IMG/VR virus record: IMGVR_UViG_3300029913_000100 | Coordinates: 1-26,297 of that record | Reading direction: 5' to 3' (one strand) | Length of the DNA stretch: 26,297 nt | Source of the DNA: a virus | Shown here: piece by piece, positions 21,809 to 26,297 of the stretch | How the letters are laid out: every line of letters begins with the position of its first letter | Position numbering within the stretch: the stretch's first letter is position 1 | Program-made: the position numbers and the translations under genes | The notes under the pieces: model-generated | What the model was told of the DNA's origin: nothing | The model's database searches: none | What the model saw: the letters and a program-made list of their open reading frames with translations, nothing else

Positions 21809-23911
21809 ATGCCAACTGTATTTAATGGTCAATTTATTGTGCAACCACAAGCAAGCGTGGCGGTTGATGATTCACAGCTTTTGAATCTAAATCCAGGCGC
21901 GCAGAACGTTTTGGCGATTGTTGGCACATGCACTGCTGGCGTTCCACAACGGCCTGTGTTAGTGTCAGACCCGACAACCGCTCGTAGCCTACTTCGCAGT
22001 GGCGATTTGCTGAATGCAACGCTTCTGGCGTTTTCTCCATCCGCTGAAACTGGTGGTGCTACAAACATTTACGTAGTCCGTGCCAACTCCGCAACTTCAT
22101 CAAGTGCTCGTGTGCTTGATGTTGCTGGAACAAAGGCTACTGGAACACTGACTGTCGGCGGAACATTCGCCGCTGGCGTCGTGTTGACTGCAACAATCGG
22201 CGGAGTTCTCGTCAGCTACACAACTCAAGCTGGTGATACAAACATTAGTGGTGTTGCTACTTCGCTGGCATTAGCGATAAACACGAACGCTGCCCTTGGA
22301 AATAGCTTAACTGGTGTTACTGCTACAGCTGTTGCAGCTGTGATTACTCTAACCGCTCGTACAGCTGGCGTAGACGGCAATGCCATCACAACGGTTTCAA
22401 CTGGCACAGGTGTAACTCTTGTTGCTTCAGCTGGAACGCTAACCACTGGTACGGGAAACACACTGATAACCATCACATCTGATGATTACGGCTTGTATAC
22501 GAGCCAAATATATTTTAAGTTTGCAGCTGGTTCTGTATCAGGAATAAAAGCAACGGTTGGTTTGACAACGGTTGGAAATATAGTTGGTGGAACGGTCACA
22601 CAAGACAACCTAGCTCGCCCGTTGCTTCAGGTGCAATACATAGGTACTGCTGGAACATGCACAGCGACTGTTAACGATACTGCATTTGTGACCACATCAG
22701 CAACAGTAGGTGAATCGTTGAATCTATTGTTTGCTACATACACAACCGTGCAGAATCTTGCCGATTATCTCAATGCAACTGGAATATACCAAGCAACCGT
22801 TTTGAACAACAACGGAACCTACACGACTGCTTCACAGTTTGATAACGTTTCGGCTGTGAATATCAAAGCTTCAGCGGTGTCATTCAATGCTAATCTTCAG
22901 GCCTTGATTGATTGGTTGAACGCTCCAAGCACACCGTTTATTAGTGCTGCACGCGCTGTTAATCCTCTAGCTGTTCTTCCGTATTTCTCCGCAAATAATC
23001 AGTTTTTGGTTGGTGGCACGGAAGGAACAAGCACTGTAACGGATTGGACAAATTCCATAGCTTCACTTCAGAATGTTGATTGTCAAATCATCATCCCGAC
23101 ATCGACTAACGCCTCTATTCACGCTGCCGTAAGCACACATTGCAGCTATATGGCTGGACCTGGAAGGATGCCTCGTGTTGGAATTTGCGGCGGTGCTTTG
23201 GGCGAATACCTGCCTAACGGTTCCAACCCGGTTGCAACCATTGTGGCTAGGGCTACAGCATTAAATACGGATAGAATTCTGTTGGCATCTCCCGGTATTT
23301 CGTATTACGATGTTAACCAGAATCTACAAGTTGCTTCATCTTGCTTCACAGCTGCTCTATACGCTGGAATGCTAGCTGCAGTGGCTCCGGGTGTTCCGCT
23401 GACACACAAGTACCCTTCAAATGTTGTTGCATTGGAGACAACTTATACACCTTCCGACCTTAATACGTTATTGCTTGGTGGAATTTCGCCGCTACAGTAC
23501 GTACAAAACAAGGGGTATAGAATCTGCCAGAGCCGCACAACTTGGACACAAACAACCAGCTGGGCACACACTGAAATCAGTACTAAGATGGCTATCGACA
23601 CTGTGTCTCGTAGAGTGCAAGACGCTCTCGACGACGATGTTGTTGGGCAGGTAGTCTCACCAATCACTTTAGCACTAGCTGTTTCAGTTGCTGAAACGAT
23701 TTTGAAGCAGGCAACTACCGATAACTTGATTGTTGGTGACGCTAATTCGCCTTCTTATCAAAATATTACGGCATCAACGGGCGGCGGAGATACGATTAAT
23801 GTGTCGTTCCAGATTTCTCCTGCAATCCCAGCAAATTATGTTCTAGTAAATATCTCTACCGTGCCGTATGTTGGTTCAGCGTCGGTTAGTTCTACGGTGG
23901 CTGGTTCCTAA
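21809..23911 (+). CDS. Contractile tail sheath protein with inserted Ig-like domain (700 aa)
   Basis: ATG 21809 follows AGAGGG. The N-terminal domain (SQLLNLNPGAQNVLAIVGTC, GVPQRPVLVSDPTTARSLLR, GDLLNATLLAFSPSAETGGA, NIYVVRANSAT) is the classic sheath start. The C-terminal domain (YRICQSRTTWTQTTSW, AIDTVSRRVQDALDDDVVG, LAVSVAETILKQA) matches the conserved sheath core that contacts the tube. Residues about 108-217 are an Ig-like insertion whose first 36 codons are identical in DNA to the decoration-type gene. The insertion would face outward. The subunits contract to drive the tube through the envelope. The next gene is the tube, as expected. Confidence 0.9.
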   Translation: MPTVFNGQFIVQPQASVAVDDSQLLNLNPGAQNVLAIVGTCTAGVPQRPVLVSDPTTARSLLRSGDLLNATLLAFSPSAETGGATNIYVVRANSATSSSARVLDVAGTKATGTLTVGGTFAAGVVLTATIGGVLVSYTTQAGDTNISGVATSLALAINTNAALGNSLTGVTATAVAAVITLTARTAGVDGNAITTVSTGTGVTLVASAGTLTTGTGNTLITITSDDYGLYTSQIYFKFAAGSVSGIKATVGLTTVGNIVGGTVTQDNLARPLLQVQYIGTAGTCTATVNDTAFVTTSATVGESLNLLFATYTTVQNLADYLNATGIYQATVLNNNGTYTTASQFDNVSAVNIKASAVSFNANLQALIDWLNAPSTPFISAARAVNPLAVLPYFSANNQFLVGGTEGTSTVTDWTNSIASLQNVDCQIIIPTSTNASIHAAVSTHCSYMAGPGRMPRVGICGGALGEYLPNGSNPVATIVARATALNTDRILLASPGISYYDVNQNLQVASSCFTAALYAGMLAAVAPGVPLTHKYPSNVVALETTYTPSDLNTLLLGGISPLQYVQNKGYRICQSRTTWTQTTSWAHTEISTKMAIDTVSRRVQDALDDDVVGQVVSPITLALAVSVAETILKQATTDNLIVGDANSPSYQNITASTGGGDTINVSFQISPAIPANYVLVNISTVPYVGSASVSSTVAGS
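22136..22243 (+). repeat. 108-bp perfect direct repeat, copy 2 (tail sheath gene)
   Basis: Identical base for base to 9662-9769 and in the same codon phase. It forms the first half of the Ig-like insertion of the sheath. Beyond base 22243 the two genes still encode related strands but the DNA has diverged. Confidence 0.95.
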
Positions 23912-23928
23912 TAGGGAGGATTTGATTT

Positions 23929-24354
23929 ATGGCTACTATTAATCTTCAAACTCGTAGTGGTAACCGGGCTGTTGTAATGTTCGACGGTGTACAGATTGGC
24001 CTGCTACAGGATGTTCGATTTAACGAAGACTACGCGCCTGCTGAGGCGAGTGGAGTTGGAAACATTCGTGTGGTGGAATACGTTCCGACCATGGCGAAGT
24101 ACACAGTTTCCGCAAGATTCATGGTGCTTAACCTCGGAAGCATGTATAAAGCTGGTGTCGTTGTTCCAAAGGATGCCGACGGTGTTATGCAAGGATTCGT
24201 ATTCGATATCGCAGTTTATGATAACGGTGACGGATCGCTGCTTAGAAAGGCTATCGGATGCTCGTATGCCTCTGGTGATATCGAAATCCAGAAACACGCA
24301 ATTTTGGTAAGCTCGGCGAACTTCAATGCCCTGGACGTGTCGGGTACGCTGTAA
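23929..24354 (+). CDS. Tail tube protein (141 aa)
   Basis: ATG 23929 follows GGGAGGA. The chain is a compact beta sandwich: RSGNRAVVMFDGVQIGLLQD, a loop (YAPAEASGVGN), then RVVEYVPTMAKYTVSARFMV, LNLGSMYKAG, and later FVFDIAVYDNGDG and CSYASGDIEIQKHAIL. The length, the position right after the sheath gene and the strand pattern fit myophage tail tube proteins. The tube is the rigid channel inside the sheath through which DNA passes. The gene is followed by a strong terminator, as expected for an abundantly made protein. Confidence 0.85.
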   Translation: MATINLQTRSGNRAVVMFDGVQIGLLQDVRFNEDYAPAEASGVGNIRVVEYVPTMAKYTVSARFMVLNLGSMYKAGVVVPKDADGVMQGFVFDIAVYDNGDGSLLRKAIGCSYASGDIEIQKHAILVSSANFNALDVSGTL

Positions 24355-24373
24355 TTAAAGGTAACTAAGGGAT

Positions 24374-24450
24374 AGGGAAGAACCCCAGTCTTAAAGTTTA
24401 ACAAAAGCTGAGGTTGTGGGTGTCTTCCCTCCCATATCCTCAGCTTTTTT
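24374..24450 (+). terminator. Terminator hairpin with possible overlapping pseudoknot
   Basis: AAAAGCTGAGG (24403-24413) pairs exactly with CCTCAGCTTTT (24438-24448), followed by further Ts, giving an intrinsic terminator with a 24-base loop. In addition AGGGAAGA (24374-24381) is exactly complementary to TCTTCCCT (24423-24430) in that loop, so both stems together make an H-type pseudoknot. The stretch ends just before the SD (GGAG, 24454) of the next small gene. It could set the ratio of tube to tape-measure chaperone expression. Confidence 0.75.
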
Positions 24451-24462
24451 GCTGGAGTAAAT

Positions 24463-24618
24463 ATGAAGGATACAGAGAAAGCAGCTTATACTAGACTATT
24501 AGAAGTTGCTGAAACAGAGAAGTTCTATGGAGAAGTGACATTCCGTTTCCGCGATGGAAAATTATTCCAAATATCAAAAAACCAAAGTATTAAGCCCGAA
24601 GACCTAGTTAAACCATAA
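24463..24618 (+). CDS. DUF2292-like small protein (51 aa)
   Basis: ATG 24463 has GGAG at 24454-24457 with five-base spacing; the frame ends at TAA 24616-24618, followed closely by the SD of the tail chaperone gene. After a helical start (EKAAYTRLLEVAETEKF) it has YGEVTFRFRDGKLFQISKNQ and SIKPEDLVKP. The FYG-x-V...G-x...I pattern resembles DUF2292, a family of very small bacterial and phage proteins of unknown function. Good spacing on both sides and normal codon use argue it is real. Confidence 0.6.
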   Translation: MKDTEKAAYTRLLEVAETEKFYGEVTFRFRDGKLFQISKNQSIKPEDLVKP

Positions 24619-24628
24619 GGAGGAACCT

Positions 24629-25006
24629 ATGGCAGATCAAAAGTTGGAACATAAGAAACCGATAGACCCGAGTATACCGCTAGTAGTTAACTGCGCTGAA
24701 ATCGAAGGCTTCAAGGATTTAGTAGGAAGGTTCGTATTCAAGCGCCCCAATAATAGAGATGTTCTTGCAATATCTGTGAATAATGCTAAGAAAACAGAAG
24801 GTGTTGATTTGCCGATTGGTTTCTCAAACATGGCGTGGGTTATTTCAACACTTGAAGTGGTGTTGACTGAGAAACCAGAAGGATTAGATTTCGAGGACTT
24901 GTACGATATGAAGCCTGTATACGACTTGTATGACGTGTATACGAAATGGGAGAACTCCTTTCGCCCTGTGGTTTCAAGAAAACAAGAGGAAGTTGGCGAA
25001 AAGTAA
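24629..25006 (+). CDS. Tail assembly chaperone, G-type frame (125 aa)
   Basis: ATG 24629 has AAGGAGG immediately upstream. The product (LVVNCAEIEGFKDLVGRFVF, ISVNNAKKTEG, MAWVISTLEVVLTEKPEGLD, LYDVYTKWENSFR) fits phage tail assembly chaperones, which bind the tape measure protein while the tail polymerises. These genes classically make two products, the short G protein and a frameshifted G-T fusion. Here the second frame overlaps its end by about 75 bases and has no good start of its own. The next gene is the tape measure, the partner of such chaperones. Confidence 0.75.
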   Translation: MADQKLEHKKPIDPSIPLVVNCAEIEGFKDLVGRFVFKRPNNRDVLAISVNNAKKTEGVDLPIGFSNMAWVISTLEVVLTEKPEGLDFEDLYDMKPVYDLYDVYTKWENSFRPVVSRKQEEVGEK

Positions 25007-25286
25007 GGCTTTAGATGGTTATGATTTCTGGTTTCGCAAGAAATACAACCTTCCACCGAACGATGACAGATATTTGGATATAGAACCGTGGAAGATGGAA
25101 TTAGAATTCTTGACCCACGATGAGTATGAGAAGGCGGTTCGTAGAGCGAGTGGAATTACGCAAGACGATGAATTCGAGGGTGCATCCGATAAGGAAATGG
25201 AAGAGTACCTAAAACAAGCTCAACTTGAAGCTTCGCAAAGTAAAAACCCATCTGATGAATGGGTTGAGGTAAAAGATGCCAAATAA
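24930..25286 (+). CDS. Tail assembly chaperone, T-type extension reached by frameshift
   Basis: This frame has no usable start; ATG 24930 and TTG 24993 lack correctly spaced ribosome-binding sites. It is the +1 (equal to -2) frame relative to the G-type gene. Its distinctive part (SKALDGYDFWFRKKYNLPPN, YLDIEPWKMELEFLTHDEYE, then an acidic helical end) begins where the G frame stops. A fused product would be about 218 residues. Candidate slip site: GCGAAAAG directly before the UAA (24996-25006), where Lys tRNA could move back two bases from AAG to AAA; UUU-C at 24959 could allow +1 instead. The -1 frame is closed by TAG at 25012. Mu-type phages are known to use -2 in this gene pair, unlike lambda's -1. 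Confidence 0.65.
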   Translation: MTCIRNGRTPFALWFQENKRKLAKSKALDGYDFWFRKKYNLPPNDDRYLDIEPWKMELEFLTHDEYEKAVRRASGITQDDEFEGASDKEMEEYLKQAQLEASQSKNPSDEWVEVKDAK

Positions 25287-26297
25287 TAACGGCGGAGCAT
25301 TCAACGATCCTAATTTCAATATCATGCAGCAGCAAGCCTCTAAGCAAGCTGCTGCAGTACCTAATCCAAATGAGGATTCTTCTGCTGGTGCAAACAACGC
25401 ATATCTTCAATCTATGTTACAGAATGCATCTGATGCCGTTACTGGTGGTGATTATAAAGCAGCTGATAAACGCCTAAAAGATTTTTCAAAAGGTGCTATT
25501 AGGCTAGCTGATGTTCAGAAAGAACAAGCTCGCCAAACTATAAGATATGCTAAAGAATCTCAAATAGGCTACACCAAGACGATAGAATCGTTAAATTTAC
25601 AAATAAAACAGCAAAAATCATTAAAAACAGCTGAAGGTGACGCATTCGCAGCCAAAAAAAAGGCGATGAAGGATGATGCTGTTGCATCTCGTAATGCATC
25701 GATTAGAGAAGCTCAACAAGCTCGGGAAAGAATACGGATAGTGGAGAACACTTCAAGATTATCAGTTAAGTATTCTTCATGGGCTAGGCAAAATTTAAAA
25801 AAAGACATAGATGATCAGGGAAAAGATGAGGAGAGAGAGTCTTTCCGTGTCTTGAAGTACGGGTTTGCGAGAACGTTAGCTAGTAGTGGTATTATGACGG
25901 GAACCCATCGTTATGGTAGAGCTATGATGATGGAGAGCGCTGATAAATCCGTTAAATTATTTCAGGGGTATAGAGCTACTCAGGCAGGTACTGCTATAGC
26001 AGGGGAAGAAGTATCTGCTGCAGCGCTCACAGGCGGTCTTGGCGCAGCTGCAAGTACTGCCGGGATTGGATTAGCGTTGATGGGAGCAGTTACCGCTGTT
26101 CAATATGTCAGTCAGCAACTTAAAAAGACGTATGAATGGCAAGTCCGTGAAGGTGATTTGTGGAAGATGACCGCTGCTCAAGGTCAGAACACAAATGATT
26201 TTAGAAGTGAAATGACAAGTGCTGTGGATGGTCTTGGAATAACTAGGGAAGAACGTATCGGCATGGGCGAGTCGATGCGAGGAATGGGTAAGAGGGC
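25276..26297 (+). CDS. Tape measure protein, N-terminal part (3' truncated by window)
   Basis: ATG 25276 overlaps the T-frame end by 11 bases, and 340 codons remain open to the window edge. The N-terminus is Asn/Gln/Ala-rich (PNNNGGAFNDPNFNIMQQQA). Residues about 60-190 are strongly helical and charged (KAADKRLKDFSKGAIRLADV, ESQIGYTKTIESLNLQIKQQ), a long coiled coil. Residues about 236-282 form a Gly/Ala-rich hydrophobic stretch (GGLGAAASTAGIGLALMGAV), the type of membrane-active segment found in tape measure proteins. It sets tail length and leaves the tail with the DNA. The position after the chaperone pair is diagnostic. Confidence 0.8.
   Translation, partial: MPNNNGGAFNDPNFNIMQQQASKQAAAVPNPNEDSSAGANNAYLQSMLQNASDAVTGGDYKAADKRLKDFSKGAIRLADVQKEQARQTIRYAKESQIGYTKTIESLNLQIKQQKSLKTAEGDAFAAKKKAMKDDAVASRNASIREAQQARERIRIVENTSRLSVKYSSWARQNLKKDIDDQGKDEERESFRVLKYGFARTLASSGIMTGTHRYGRAMMMESADKSVKLFQGYRATQAGTAIAGEEVSAAALTGGLGAAASTAGIGLALMGAVTAVQYVSQQLKKTYEWQVREGDLWKMTAAQGQNTNDFRSEMTSAVDGLGITREERIGMGESMRGMGKR

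Noticed and set aside
24930-24932. ATG 24930 as an independent start for the second tail-chaperone frame
   Set aside because: No ribosome-binding site precedes it and the first ~25 residues it would encode are a shadow of the G-type frame; frameshifting explains the gene pair better.
1-26297. CRISPR arrays, rRNA genes or a replication origin
   Set aside because: No regular spaced direct repeats, rRNA-like sequence or iteron cluster was seen; short repeats found are intragenic or IS ends.

Overview
The window is a head-and-tail morphogenesis block from a contractile-tailed (myovirus-type) bacteriophage. Its order runs portal end, internal or minor head proteins, prohead protease, scaffold, major capsid protein, connectors, tail sheath, tail tube, tail-assembly chaperones, tape measure. 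All genes lie on the + strand, are closely packed, mostly have GGAGG-like ribosome-binding sites, and use TAA, TAG and TGA as ordinary stops. A lytic phage or a prophage would both fit, and the host cannot be named from this sequence.

Region 1 (1-8949): the C-terminus of the portal protein, a 58-residue Cys4 zinc-finger protein seen only as a short ORF, a 1124-residue unrecognised protein with an internal duplication, a 138-residue unknown, a 1345-residue multidomain protein, and a 148-residue unknown. The 1345-residue protein has a HipA/PI3K-type kinase-like domain in the middle and a C-terminal region that reads like a PARP-type ADP-ribosyltransferase. I think it is a capsid-packaged effector carried into the host with the DNA. 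Region 2 (8950-11487): a structured leader, a surface/decoration-type beta-rich protein, a strong terminator, two unknown proteins, a Com-like zinc-ribbon protein, and a second terminator.

Region 3 (11488-16167): a 737-residue prohead protease fusion, a zinc-ribbon scaffold-type protein, and the major capsid protein. The protease C-terminus carries a near copy of the capsid N-terminal arm motif, and the scaffold carries a weaker version. Region 4 (16182-18570): a decayed HTH/LAGLIDADG homing endonuclease gene split by a complete IS608-like IS200/IS605 element (tnpA, tnpB, both end hairpins, guide and cleavage tetranucleotides all visible).

Region 5 (18585-26297): small structural proteins, including a tandem duplicated pair with His-x-His motifs; three connector/neck proteins; sheath; tube; a possible pseudoknot-terminator; a DUF2292-like small protein; a tail chaperone pair joined by an apparent +1/-2 frameshift; and the start of the tape measure protein. 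A 108-bp block is perfectly repeated, in the same reading phase, in the decoration-type protein and the tail sheath 12.5 kb away, which points to recent domain copying between structural genes.
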